Assembly (NCBI GenBank): GCA_016200225.1
Contig: JACQFD010000039.1
Span: 297,536 to 361,535 of the forward strand
Length of the DNA: 64,000 nucleotides
Source: Planctomycetota bacterium
GTDB taxonomy: Bacteria > Planctomycetota > UBA1135 > JACQFD01
Reading direction: 5' to 3'
In this document: in pieces, positions 18,158 through 27,432 of the stretch
Layout of the letters: the number at the start of each line of letters is the position of its first letter
How positions within the stretch are numbered: position 1 is the stretch's first letter
Notes under the pieces: generated by a model
Database searches by the model: none
Told to the model about the DNA's origin: nothing
The model's input: the letters and a program-made list of their open reading frames with translations, nothing else
Program-made: the position numbers and the translations under genes

Positions 18158-20221
18158 TCAACTTGGTGCGGTTTTTTTGTCCGCGGACACGGAAAGGATT
18201 GCGCGACGGAGTTCGTCCGCGCTTTGACAGGGAGGGAGGCAACGCGATTCGACACAGACGATCGCGACGGCGGGCGACTCACTGCGAGGCGACGCCTGAC
18301 GCGCGTCGTTCTCAACAATGACGACGCCGGGAAAGGAAAGCGCGGCGCGCCGCAGTTCCGATCGCGCCGGCGACGTTTTACCCGAAAGCGCGACGCGTAC
18401 GGGCGGATTCATAACAAAAGCGAGCGAACCGGCCGCCGCAGCGTACGAAGCGGGCTCTCCGTTTCCGAGGATCGTCGCCGTCGCGTCGGCAAGCGCCGCG
18501 GCCGCCCGCTCAATCTTAGTATTCGGGCGATGATACAAAAATCTTGCGCACGCGCGCAGCGCGATCGCGTTGCCGGACGCGTGCGCGCCGTCGTCGAACG
18601 GTATCATTACAAATCCGGCGCCGTCGATCCCGGCGTCGCCGCGATCGCGATCGGCGAAAGCGCGCGCCGGTTCGTGCCAGAACGCGTCGATCGTTTGTAG
18701 TATTTCGATTTCGGCAAGGGCGAGCCATTTCTCGCCGCCGCCGCGCTCGAATAGTAATATAAACGATTCGGCGAGCGCGGCGTGATCCGCGAGAAAGGAC
18801 GGTGCTCCCGGCGCGCGCTCGATGCGGCTGCCGGCGCCGGTTTTTTGTTGTATCAATACCTCGATCGCGCGCCGCGCCGATTCGCGCATTTTTTTGTATA
18901 TATCCGATTCGAAATGTTCAAATACGTCCGACGCCTCGAGCAGCGCGCGCGCCTCGAGCGCGTTCCACGCCGGAACGAGCGTCCGATCGATCGCCGGCTT
19001 CGGTTTTTGGATTCTTGCATTCCGCAGACGCGATTCGAGTTCGCGAAACGCCGCCGCCGCCGCGTCCGGTTGCATTTGAAATTTGCGCGCCGCCGAAGCC
19101 GTCGAAACGCGGAGCGAGAGCACGTGGTGGCCGCGCCGATCCACGAAATTGCCCGCATCGTCCAATTGATACATATAATCGGCGAACGGCGCGAGTTCGG
19201 GACCGGCGATTTGTAAGATTTCGGCCCGCGTCCATGTATACGATTCGCCCGCGACGCCTCCGATGCCCGCGTCCTGGCTCGCCGCGAAACCGCCGTCCGC
19301 ATTTTGTAGCGTTTCGATCATGAATGACGCGGTTCCGCGCGCGGCGTCGAGAATTTCCGAATCGTTAAAATATAACGATGCCCGCGAAAGCACCGTTAAC
19401 ATTTCCGCGTTGTGCGCGAGGAGTTTTTCAAAATGCGGTATTTCGAACCGTTCGTCTGTCGAATATCGATGAAATCCGCCGCCGATGCGGTCGTGCACGC
19501 CGCCGCGGATCATTTGCAACAGCGTGTGTTTCGCAAAATCGCGCGCGAACGCGTTTTGGTAGCGATGGCCAAAAGTTAATAAAAAATCGGCGGCGTTCGG
19601 CAGAAGGAATTTCGGCGCGTCGCCGAATCCGCCGTTGCGCCGGTCGGCCGTGTCGAGAAGCCGCGACGCGAATTTCTGTAATATCTCATTTCGCGGCGCG
19701 GGATCGGTTTCGCGCGCGGACGATCGCGCCGCGAGCGTGATCCGCAGCCGCCGCCCCTCGGCCGCGCGCTTTTCCGGCCCGCTTTTGTATAATTCCGCGG
19801 CCCACGTCAAGATTTGTATAAAACCCGGATGCGATCCCTCCGGCCGCAGCGGGAAAAACGATCCGCCGTAGAAGAGCCCGCCGTCGTCCGCGAGAAACGC
19901 CGTGAGCGGCCAGCCCGACGCGCCGGTCATTTGCGCGACGGCGGCTTGATAGCGCGCGTCGACGTCGGGCCGCTCGTCGCAATCGACGCGAATTGTTATG
20001 TATTTTTCATTAAGAATTTTCGCGACGTCCGCGTTTTGATAACATTGCGCGTCCATCACATGACAGTAATGACACCAGCTCGCGCCGATGTCGAGCAGCA
20101 CCGGACGGCCGATTTCGCGCGCGCGGGCGAACGGCTCCGCGCCCCACGGATGCCAGTCGACGTCATGGCCGGCGGCCGCGCGAAGAAACGCGCTTGCGGA
20201 GTTCGCGAGCTTGTTGGCCAT
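18158..20221 (-). CDS. Thioredoxin-domain protein of the DUF255/YyaL (SPATA20-like) family
   Basis: The protein has 687 residues from the ATG at 20221; this start gives the conserved N-terminus (NKLANSASAFLRAAAGHDVDWHPWG). The N-terminal DUF255 thioredoxin fold has CHYC at residues 50-53 (GASWCHYCHVMD). The remainder is an alpha/alpha toroid of the glycosidase/epimerase type (HDRIGGGFHRYSTD, EKLLAHNAEM, GGFAASQDAG). The family is widespread, but its substrate is unknown. A longer frame upstream would cross into the divergent PTPS gene and is rejected. Confidence 0.9.
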   Translation of the reverse strand: MANKLANSASAFLRAAAGHDVDWHPWGAEPFARAREIGRPVLLDIGASWCHYCHVMDAQCYQNADVAKILNEKYITIRVDCDERPDVDARYQAAVAQMTGASGWPLTAFLADDGGLFYGGSFFPLRPEGSHPGFIQILTWAAELYKSGPEKRAAEGRRLRITLAARSSARETDPAPRNEILQKFASRLLDTADRRNGGFGDAPKFLLPNAADFLLTFGHRYQNAFARDFAKHTLLQMIRGGVHDRIGGGFHRYSTDERFEIPHFEKLLAHNAEMLTVLSRASLYFNDSEILDAARGTASFMIETLQNADGGFAASQDAGIGGVAGESYTWTRAEILQIAGPELAPFADYMYQLDDAGNFVDRRGHHVLSLRVSTASAARKFQMQPDAAAAAFRELESRLRNARIQKPKPAIDRTLVPAWNALEARALLEASDVFEHFESDIYKKMRESARRAIEVLIQQKTGAGSRIERAPGAPSFLADHAALAESFILLFERGGGEKWLALAEIEILQTIDAFWHEPARAFADRDRGDAGIDGAGFVMIPFDDGAHASGNAIALRACARFLYHRPNTKIERAAAALADATATILGNGEPASYAAAAGSLAFVMNPPVRVALSGKTSPARSELRRAALSFPGVVIVENDARQASPRSESPAVAIVCVESRCLPPCQSADELRRAILSVSADKKTAPS

Positions 20222-20315
20222 GATTCGGTGCTCTGGATAATGCCATGCGCGCGCCTTCGCCAACGGCGATCCGCTGGACGCCGCGCGCATTTGGACCGAT
20301 TCTCCATCCATTCCC

Positions 20316-20750
20316 ATGATCACCATTACACGGCGCATCGAGTTTTGCGCGGCTCACCGCCTCCACAATCCGGACCTATCCGACGCCGAGAACAAACGGA
20401 TCTACGGCGTTTGTAACAATAAAAACGGCCACGGGCACAATTACGCGATCGAAGTGACCGTCCGCGGCGCGCTGCCGCGCAAGACCGGCATGGTGATGGA
20501 TTTGAAGGATTTGAATGATATATTACAAAAAGTAATTCACAATCCGTGCGATCATAAACATTTAAATCACGACGTCGCGATGTTCGAATCCGTGATTCCG
20601 ACGGCCGAGAATATGGCGATCAAGTTTTGGGAGGCGGTCGACGACGAATTACAACAATACCACGGCGTCCATTTGCATCTCGTTCGCGTGATCGAATCGC
20701 GGAATAATTTTGTAGATTATACAGGTCCCGATCCCGGGGATATCGTTTAA
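20316..20750 (+). CDS. 6-pyruvoyl-tetrahydropterin synthase / QueD family protein (PTPS-II-like)
   Basis: The 144-residue T-fold protein has zinc ligands His14 (CAAHRLH), His39 and His41 (NGHGHNY), catalytic Cys33, Asp79-His80 (CDHKHLN) and the substrate-anchoring Glu98 (PTAENMA). The Cys-to-His spacing is C-x5-HGH (CNNKNGHGH), as in the eukaryotic-type PTPS and unlike the C-x3-HGH of QueD. A role in tetrahydropterin rather than queuosine synthesis is therefore more likely, but this is inferred. It is followed after 7 bases by a methyltransferase gene. Confidence 0.88.
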   Translation: MITITRRIEFCAAHRLHNPDLSDAENKRIYGVCNNKNGHGHNYAIEVTVRGALPRKTGMVMDLKDLNDILQKVIHNPCDHKHLNHDVAMFESVIPTAENMAIKFWEAVDDELQQYHGVHLHLVRVIESRNNFVDYTGPDPGDIV

Positions 20751-20757
20751 TTTAACG

Positions 20758-21453
20758 ATGGAAACGGAATCCGGCGTTCCGACACCGGCTCCGCGCGAAA
20801 AATTCGCGCCGGAGGAGGCCGCGCCCGTGCGCGAACCGCAATTCTGGGAGATTCGTTATAAAAATAAAGACACAGGATGGGATCTGGGCGCGGCGGCGCC
20901 GCCGCTTGCCGAATTCTTTACAAAAAACAATTCGTCGCGGCCGCCCGCGCGCGTCCTCGTGCCCGGATGCGGGCGCGGACACGACGCGCTGTTTCTTGCA
21001 AAACTCGGATTTGATGTCGTCGCCGTCGATTTTACAAATCAAGCGCTCGCGGCGCTGCGCCATTTGAGGCGGAATCTTTGGATTCCTCCCGAAAAATGCA
21101 AAACAGCGCGCGCCGATGTGTTGCATTTGCCCGCGCGCTTTCACGCGTCGTTCGATTTGATCGTGGAGGAAACGTGTTTCTGCGCGATCGACCCGACGTT
21201 GCGCGATTTATATGTAGCGATGGCGCGCGACGTGCTCGTCCCCGGCGGCCGGATCGTTGCATTATTGTATCCGTTTCGCGAAGGAACGGAGGGTCCGCCG
21301 TTTCCGATGACCGAGCGTGAAGTTGAATCGCGATTTGGACGCGATTTTGAAATTGAACACTGCGAAATCCCCGGAAATTCAGTCGAAAAGCGGCGCGGCG
21401 AGGAGCGATTGTTTGTGATGCGGCGGCGCGGCGAACCGGTCGTGAAAGCGTAA
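20758..21453 (+). CDS. SAM-dependent methyltransferase, TPMT-like
   Basis: The 231-residue class I methyltransferase begins with the TPMT-family opening FWEIRYKNKDTGWDLGAAAP (about residues 29-48). It continues with SAM motif I VLVPGCGRGHDA (66-77) and a motif II acidic residue in VVAVDFT. The EETCFCAIDP segment is also typical of thiol and chalcogen methyltransferases in this family. The substrate could be thiols, thiopurines, tellurite/selenite or halide; the sequence does not decide. It lies 7 bases after the PTPS gene, so they are probably co-transcribed. Confidence 0.85.
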   Translation: METESGVPTPAPREKFAPEEAAPVREPQFWEIRYKNKDTGWDLGAAAPPLAEFFTKNNSSRPPARVLVPGCGRGHDALFLAKLGFDVVAVDFTNQALAALRHLRRNLWIPPEKCKTARADVLHLPARFHASFDLIVEETCFCAIDPTLRDLYVAMARDVLVPGGRIVALLYPFREGTEGPPFPMTEREVESRFGRDFEIEHCEIPGNSVEKRRGEERLFVMRRRGEPVVKA

Positions 21454-21558
21454 CCATCGCAATCATTTCGGATTTGTGCGGGGCGGCGGCACCGGCGGTT
21501 TCGTAGGATCGGCCCGGTTTCGAGAATTCACCCCACTCTCTTTTCTTCGAGGCTTGAT

Positions 21559-22140
21559 ATGAGAATTGTTATCGCAACCATCGTCGGTGGATTATTAATG
21601 TTTTTTTGGGGCTTCGCCTGGCACGTGGCGATTAGTTATAGCAATGATCAGCTGAAAGTCTTCAAGAACGACGAACCGATCGTCAAAGCGATGAAAGAGA
21701 ATATTACCGAATCGGGATTTTACTTTTTTCCCGGACGGGACATGTCGGGAATGCTGTCGAAAGTAAAGGAAGCGGCCGAGGAAGAGAGATTCACGGCCAA
21801 AATGAAGGAAGGCCCGCACGGTATTTTAGTTTATACAAATCACGGCGACGAACCGATGTCTCCGCAGCAACTCATCAACGAGTTTATCAGTAATATTGCC
21901 TGCGCGCTCGTTTGCGCCGTGATTATTAGTAAAATGAACGCGGGATTCCTGTGCAGGACGATTGCGGGCGCGGCGATTGGCATCGCGAGCGTGGCGGCGA
22001 TCGATTTTTCCTATTGGAATTGGTACGGATTTCCGACGGGCTTTCTAATCGCGGCTCTCATCGAACAGGCGGTCGGATTTTTACTGATCGGCCTCGCGTG
22101 CGCGGCGATTTTGAAACGTCCCGCGGCGGTTTGTCCGTAA
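21559..22140 (+). CDS. Conserved membrane protein of unknown function
   Basis: The 193-residue protein has an N-terminal membrane helix (RIVIATIVGGLLMFFWGFAW). A soluble loop of about 75 residues contains ESGFYFFPGRD and GILVYTNHGDEPMSPQQL. Three more helices follow (about 108-190). The soluble part faces the periplasm if the first helix is in-out. The motif pattern suggests a family shared by several phyla, but I cannot name it. It ends 14 bases before the convergent GH172 stop. Confidence 0.75.
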   Translation: MRIVIATIVGGLLMFFWGFAWHVAISYSNDQLKVFKNDEPIVKAMKENITESGFYFFPGRDMSGMLSKVKEAAEEERFTAKMKEGPHGILVYTNHGDEPMSPQQLINEFISNIACALVCAVIISKMNAGFLCRTIAGAAIGIASVAAIDFSYWNWYGFPTGFLIAALIEQAVGFLLIGLACAAILKRPAAVCP

Positions 22141-22154
22141 TTTAGATAATTTAA

Positions 22155-23840
22155 CTATCGCGACTTCGCTCGCGCGGCGTTCGCGCGCCGCGCGAGGTCG
22201 TCGAGCGTCATGATCGGCGCCGCGGTTTCGTTCATATTCATCGTGCGATTGCAAGTGGCGCCCGGCAGCGCATACCAGAATACGACGGCCGAATAACCGA
22301 GCATGTCGGTCGGCGCACGCTGGTCGACGCCCGCCGACGCTTCCATGTCGAAATGTAAACTACTGTTAAACGGAATCGCGTCGAGGACGCGTTCGCGCGT
22401 GCAAATGTTATATCCGCGCGTGCCATTGCCGTCGACGCCGCCGACGCGGACGTTGGCGACATACGACGTGCTGAATTCGTCGGCGCGCGTTGGCACGACG
22501 CCGCCCGCCCAACCATAATAATCTTCCGTGCCGGTTCCGAACTGCGTCGGAAAGCCCGCATCCCACGCGCCGTCGACATAAATTTTTTCGTCACCTTCGC
22601 CCCACCAGCCCTGCGTCGGATTCAGCACCGTCAGCGCGTCGCCGACGATCACGCCCTTGCCTTGAATGGTTATTAAATTCCAGTCGACGATCGGCGTGCC
22701 CGGAAGAATTTCGTCGGGGTGCCAGGATGCGTGGAAGTGCATGGTTTTTTCGCTCCAGTCCGAATGTCTATAATTAACATGAATATTACCGGTAATGACA
22801 TCCGTCCCACGATTGATCAATTCAACGGTCGCCCTTGACTTCCACGGCATGACCCAGCGGCATGTCATCCGGCCCTCAGCGTCAACCGTGCGATATGCCA
22901 TTTTCAATGGATGTAAAGAATCTGGACAGCAGAAAAAGTCGCCGACAGGACACTCGACCGTGACTTCCTCGTCGAACGTCATTCGAATGACAAGCGAACG
23001 CAAGGCGGCATCATAATTACGAATCTGTTTATTAAACTGAATCGTAAAATCCCAAACGCACGCGGGCCCCTCTGGAAGCACATATTTTACAATTCCGGTC
23101 GGTCCTGGTATGATTCGAAAGAACTGATCCAGCGGCTGAATGGTGGATTCCCAAGTATGCCGCCAATTTGGGTCAAAATTTACCACTTGAAGCATGTGGC
23201 TACGGAGATCCCTGCGGAGAAGCGTCGTCACCTCCGTTCCGGCCCTGTATGCCCGATAATTAATAATATAATAAAAAGGCCGTCCCGTCATTGTGATTTT
23301 ACAGGAACGACCAAACGGGACGGGCAGATCGCAGACGCCGGCGCGGGCGGTTTGTTGTGCCGCATTGAAACTTCCGCGACAAAGCGTTAATTGTATGAAA
23401 GATTCATCGATAAGAGGTTCCTTCGCGCCATCGAGATAAATTCGGATATTTGGCCCGATATGATCATTTAGGTTCCCATTGTAAAAGAACGGCGTCCACA
23501 TGTGCGTGATACAGCCGGGACCGTCGTGCTCCATGATCACCCATTCTTTGTGTCCATTGTTTTCCTCGACACGAATGAATCCGGTACCGTCGCTGTCGGC
23601 AAACCAGCCGGGTTCGCCTCTTTTTATAGACGCCCGATTGTAACTCGACGCCTGCAAACTCTTATATTCCGGTTCCGGAAGTAAAGTTTGCAATTCATTA
23701 TCAAAAAACGGCATGCGGAGCGACATTAACGTTACTTTTTGTGACGCCGGTCGTGTGTCCTCGCGCGCGGCCGTCGCTATGCAAGCATGGAATAGAAATA
23801 ATAAGAATGCGGCGATGAATTGTACTCGCATCGGTCGCAT
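22155..23840 (-). CDS. GH172 (DUF2961) family secreted glycosidase
   Basis: The 561-residue protein is started at MRPMRVQFIAAFLLFLFHAC, which gives a signal peptide; the longer frame would overlap the upstream gene. Family signatures are the GFIRVEENNGHKEWVIMEHDGPG region (about residues 85-107), the jelly-roll strands, and the acidic loop FGTGTEDYYGWAGG in the last third, which carries a candidate catalytic Glu. Known members act on D-arabinofuranose or fructofuranose linkages (difructose dianhydride, D-arabinan). It begins 4 bases after the stop of the fucose-isomerase-fold gene, so the two are tightly coupled. Confidence 0.85.
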   Translation of the reverse strand: MRPMRVQFIAAFLLFLFHACIATAAREDTRPASQKVTLMSLRMPFFDNELQTLLPEPEYKSLQASSYNRASIKRGEPGWFADSDGTGFIRVEENNGHKEWVIMEHDGPGCITHMWTPFFYNGNLNDHIGPNIRIYLDGAKEPLIDESFIQLTLCRGSFNAAQQTARAGVCDLPVPFGRSCKITMTGRPFYYIINYRAYRAGTEVTTLLRRDLRSHMLQVVNFDPNWRHTWESTIQPLDQFFRIIPGPTGIVKYVLPEGPACVWDFTIQFNKQIRNYDAALRSLVIRMTFDEEVTVECPVGDFFCCPDSLHPLKMAYRTVDAEGRMTCRWVMPWKSRATVELINRGTDVITGNIHVNYRHSDWSEKTMHFHASWHPDEILPGTPIVDWNLITIQGKGVIVGDALTVLNPTQGWWGEGDEKIYVDGAWDAGFPTQFGTGTEDYYGWAGGVVPTRADEFSTSYVANVRVGGVDGNGTRGYNICTRERVLDAIPFNSSLHFDMEASAGVDQRAPTDMLGYSAVVFWYALPGATCNRTMNMNETAAPIMTLDDLARRANAARAKSR

Positions 23841-23844
23841 AACG

Positions 23845-25452
23845 TTAACTTGGTCGCGAATACTCCGCTCCGTCGCGGTTCCAAATGGTATACCCAATAT
23901 TCATGCGCTCCGCGATCTCCGTGACGGCTTCCAGATGATTGCCATAAACAAAAGCCAGATGATTGCTCGGCCAGCGGCGGCCGAGAACTTGGTCGTTGAC
24001 GGGCACGGTGCCCTCGAGAATCGGCCACGCTTTATTGTAATGATCGTGGCGCGACGTCGGCACGTCGATCGTGCGCATCACGGTCGCGGTCAAGTATAAT
24101 CTGCCGTTCTCCGAACCGAGCCGCGCAACGGTAACATCCTGTCCTCCGGCCGTGCGCATGCGGACCGCGGCGCCGCCGGCGGCGTAGAAATGTTCCTGTC
24201 CGGGGTAGTCCACCTGCTCATTTTTTCGAACGAGCGAATCCGATTCGCGTCCGGCGAAATATAAAGGATGTTGGCCGCAGTTGACGATCGCGAGCAGCGT
24301 CTCGCCGCTCTTCGGATCAGTTTTAACATATCGAAAATCGCCGAAACCGGCGGGAGTGCCGGCGATCTCTTTCAGTAAATATTGAGAATACATCGTCGGC
24401 AGATCGGTCTCGCACGAGGTCGGAATCATGCGTTTCTTGTCGCCGAGCGGATCTGTATCATTTCCGAGGAAACTCGTGGCCATGCAACAAGTCGCGAATT
24501 TGCCCGAGCACTCGTCCTGGCATTTGATGGTTACAGCTCCGGCGCCGCGTTCGTCGGCGATGTCGGACGTGGCGAAATACATTGCGACCTGCAATGCATA
24601 CTTATCGCGCGACACGCTCCGGCCTTTGATAACGCCGAATTTCTCCGGATTCGAATCATAATTCTTTTTCACGGCCTGTTCAACGCGGTTTTCCTTAATT
24701 TTAAGAATCGGCGACCGCCCCGGTTCGCCTTTCCAGTCGAACATGACAAATGCGCGGTCGAGGAAAACCTGCTGGTCGAGCGATTCGCTCGTGATTCCGT
24801 AGCGTTGCGTGAGTTCCTCCTGATTGATGCGCGTCGTCGGCATTTGTAATGAAAAACTTCCGAATTCGATCGCATGCAATTTATGTAGATTCTGAACGAT
24901 CGTGCGCGCCGCGTTCGCCTGCCGCGCGCGTCCAACGAGAAATTGTAGTCCCCGCGCGATTTCGAGTATTGTATCTTTCGAATCGAAATCTCCATAAACG
25001 TGCACAAACGACTGGCCGTTTTGTGTAAACGATCCGCCCGTCGCCATGCCCGAAACCATCCCGGGCACGGTCGTGTCCTGAATGGATGCTAACAATAGCC
25101 GCGCGCGAAACGTCGCGTCGTTCGCGCGCACTTTTTGCTCGTACGCCGACACGACTTTCTGGCTCGTTTGGGGAAACGTCCACGTCGGATGAATATTTAA
25201 TAATGCGTCAACGCTTGCATTTGCGAACTCCGATGCGTAACTTTCGCAGAGTCGCGGCGTGTGGCATACGCGGTCGTGTCCCCTGCGCTCGCGTCCGGGC
25301 CAGTAAAGTTCGAACTGTTTTGTCTTTTCCAATCGATCGATCAACGATTCGATAACCTTAATATCATGATCCGCGCATTCGGCCATCACCCACGGTCGGG
25401 GATCGTAACCGGAGAAAACGCCGATTTTCGGACGTGGAGATTTTTGAATCAT
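23845..25452 (-). CDS. L-fucose/L-arabinose isomerase-fold protein
   Basis: The protein has 535 residues from ATG 25452. The C-terminal domain has the FucI/AraA-like beta-barrel pattern (GETLLAIVNCGQHPLYFAG, then TVARLGSENGRLYLTATV). The central domain has DRAFVMFDW and the N-terminus IGVFSGYDPRPW. These isomerases convert aldoses to ketoses with Mn2+ ligated by Glu, Asp and His. The overall similarity is distant, and I could not assign the metal ligands with confidence. It precedes the GH172 gene by 4 bases, which suggests it processes a monosaccharide released outside. The upstream long frame is a shadow over the divergent gene. Confidence 0.7.
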   Translation of the reverse strand: MIQKSPRPKIGVFSGYDPRPWVMAECADHDIKVIESLIDRLEKTKQFELYWPGRERRGHDRVCHTPRLCESYASEFANASVDALLNIHPTWTFPQTSQKVVSAYEQKVRANDATFRARLLLASIQDTTVPGMVSGMATGGSFTQNGQSFVHVYGDFDSKDTILEIARGLQFLVGRARQANAARTIVQNLHKLHAIEFGSFSLQMPTTRINQEELTQRYGITSESLDQQVFLDRAFVMFDWKGEPGRSPILKIKENRVEQAVKKNYDSNPEKFGVIKGRSVSRDKYALQVAMYFATSDIADERGAGAVTIKCQDECSGKFATCCMATSFLGNDTDPLGDKKRMIPTSCETDLPTMYSQYLLKEIAGTPAGFGDFRYVKTDPKSGETLLAIVNCGQHPLYFAGRESDSLVRKNEQVDYPGQEHFYAAGGAAVRMRTAGGQDVTVARLGSENGRLYLTATVMRTIDVPTSRHDHYNKAWPILEGTVPVNDQVLGRRWPSNHLAFVYGNHLEAVTEIAERMNIGYTIWNRDGAEYSRPS

Positions 25453-25496
25453 AATGATTGGCGGACGTCCGCACGGCGCGGACTCCGCGACGCGCA

Positions 25497-27425
25497 ATGA
25501 TCGCCCCCGGCGACGCGTTCGCCGAGTGGCTGGAAACGAACGGGGCCGGTTCGTACGCGGCGTCGACGGTTTGTGGCCGCAACGACCGGCGCTACCACGG
25601 ATTGCTCGTCGCGGCGCTGCGTCCGCCCGCGGCTCGCCACGCGATGCTTTCGAAAGTCGAGGAGGAGATTGAATCGGACGACGGGCGTTTCGCAATTTCT
25701 ACAAATAACTATACGGGTGTGGTGCATCCGCGCGGCTACGAATCGATTGAATCCTGCGCCCGCGATCCGTTTCACCGCACGGTCTGGAAAATAAATAATT
25801 TAAGAATCGAGAAAACGATTGCGATGCCGCGCGGCGAACGCAGCGTCGCGATTCGTTATCGATTGATCGAGGGCGGCGGCGCGAAATTAATCTTGCGCCC
25901 GCTCGTCGCGTTCCGGCAGGACCACTGGATGATGCGAAAAAACGACGACGTGCGCCGCGGATTTATTAATAATGGAAACGCGGTTGCGATCCGTCCTTAC
26001 GATAATCTTCCGGAAATGTATTTTAGTAGTTCGGCGCCAATGGACGTGCGGGAGGGGCCCGGTTGGTATTTTAATTTTGAGTATGTGTGGGAATCGAAGC
26101 GCGGTTTCGACGCGATCGAAGATTTATATAATCCGTTCGTGATGACGGCGGATCTGCCGGCCGGAGGCGAATTCTGGCTCTGCGCGAGCCTCGACCGGCG
26201 CGAATTCGGCGATTTGATATTACAGATCGACGCGGAGAGGCGGCGGCGCGAATCGTTAAGAAACTTCGGCGACGCGGCGGCCGACGGGCTCGCCGTTGCG
26301 GGCGATTCTTTTATTGTCAAACGCGCGGGCGGCACGACGCTGTTCGCCGGCTACCCGTGGTTCGTCGATTGGGGCCGCGACGCGATGATATCCATTCCCG
26401 GAATTTGCATTGCGACGGGGCGCCGCGCGGAGGCCCGGAATTGTATTCAAACGTTTCTTGAGCATTCGCGAAACGGCATGCTGCCGAACTGCCTGCCCGA
26501 CGCGGACGGAGCCGTCGAATACAACAGCATGGATGCATCGCTCTGGCTTTTCGACTGCTGCGGAGAATTGTATCGTTGCGGCGGCGAGAATGCGGCGTTC
26601 GTCCTCGACGCGATCTATCCAAAACTCAAGATCATTATGGATAATTATCAAAAAGGAACGGACTTTGGCATTCGCGCGGACGCGGACGGATTCCTGCGCG
26701 GCGGCGAGCCGGGCGTCGCGCTCACGTGGATGGACGCGCGCGTCGCGGGAGTTCCCGTGACTCCGCGACACGGACGGCCGATTGAAATTCAAGCTCTTTG
26801 GTATCATGCGAATCGTATATTTAAGACTCTTGCGCTCGCGCGCGGCGAATCGCGCGCCGCCGCGGACGCGGCGGAGCGCATGCGCAAATTGGAATCTAAT
26901 TTTGACCGGACATTCTGGCTCGAACGCTTTAATTACTATTCCGACTGCGTCGACGACGCGGGAACACGCGACGAATCGCTGCGTCCGAATCAAATATTTA
27001 TCATGTCGCTCGCGCCCGAACTCGCCGCGCGCGATCACGGAGCGCTCGCGCTCGCGGAGGTGCGCGACGCGCTGGTGACGCCGGCCGGAGTCCGGACGCT
27101 CGCGCCGGACGATAAATATTATAAAAAAAACTACTCCGGCGATCCCGCCGCGCGCGATGGCGCCTATCATCAGGGAACCGTATGGCCGTGGCTGCTCGGC
27201 CCGTTCGCGCGGGCGTGGGCCGCGCGTCACGGCAGAACGGAAGCACTCGCGTTTCTCGAGCCGATCTTACAGAACGTGATCGTTAAAAATATAATTCCGA
27301 AGCCGATTTATGAAGTCGCGTCGGGCGATTCTCCGCACGCGCCCGACGGCTGTTTCGCGCAGGCGTGGAACGTCGGAGAATTGTTACGTGCCGTGGTCGA
27401 GTTAAGAAATCTGAAAATTCGTTAA
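25497..27425 (+). CDS. Glycogen debranching enzyme (amylo-alpha-1,6-glucosidase, archaeal/bacterial GDE type)
   Basis: The protein has 642 residues from ATG 25497. The N-terminal GDE_N domain starts at LETNGAGSYAASTV with RRYHGLLVAA. The C-terminal GH133-like (alpha/alpha)6 domain has YPWFVDWGRDAMISIPG, GAVEYNSMDASLW, LTWMDARVAGVPVTPRHGRP, IEIQALWYHA and YHQGTVWPWLLGPF, which contain the acidic catalytic candidates. It releases glucose from alpha-1,6 branches of glycogen in the cytoplasm. It is divergent from the isomerase gene with 44 bases between start codons, and convergent with the SDR gene with 7 bases between stops. Confidence 0.93.
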   Translation: MIAPGDAFAEWLETNGAGSYAASTVCGRNDRRYHGLLVAALRPPAARHAMLSKVEEEIESDDGRFAISTNNYTGVVHPRGYESIESCARDPFHRTVWKINNLRIEKTIAMPRGERSVAIRYRLIEGGGAKLILRPLVAFRQDHWMMRKNDDVRRGFINNGNAVAIRPYDNLPEMYFSSSAPMDVREGPGWYFNFEYVWESKRGFDAIEDLYNPFVMTADLPAGGEFWLCASLDRREFGDLILQIDAERRRRESLRNFGDAAADGLAVAGDSFIVKRAGGTTLFAGYPWFVDWGRDAMISIPGICIATGRRAEARNCIQTFLEHSRNGMLPNCLPDADGAVEYNSMDASLWLFDCCGELYRCGGENAAFVLDAIYPKLKIIMDNYQKGTDFGIRADADGFLRGGEPGVALTWMDARVAGVPVTPRHGRPIEIQALWYHANRIFKTLALARGESRAAADAAERMRKLESNFDRTFWLERFNYYSDCVDDAGTRDESLRPNQIFIMSLAPELAARDHGALALAEVRDALVTPAGVRTLAPDDKYYKKNYSGDPAARDGAYHQGTVWPWLLGPFARAWAARHGRTEALAFLEPILQNVIVKNIIPKPIYEVASGDSPHAPDGCFAQAWNVGELLRAVVELRNLKIR

Positions 27426-27432
27426 TTTATCT

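Noticed and set aside
26256..27230. 324-codon open frame antisense to the debranching enzyme
   Set aside because: High-GC coding sequence often leaves long open antisense frames. The product is Arg-rich with no motif, while the sense strand has clear family motifs.
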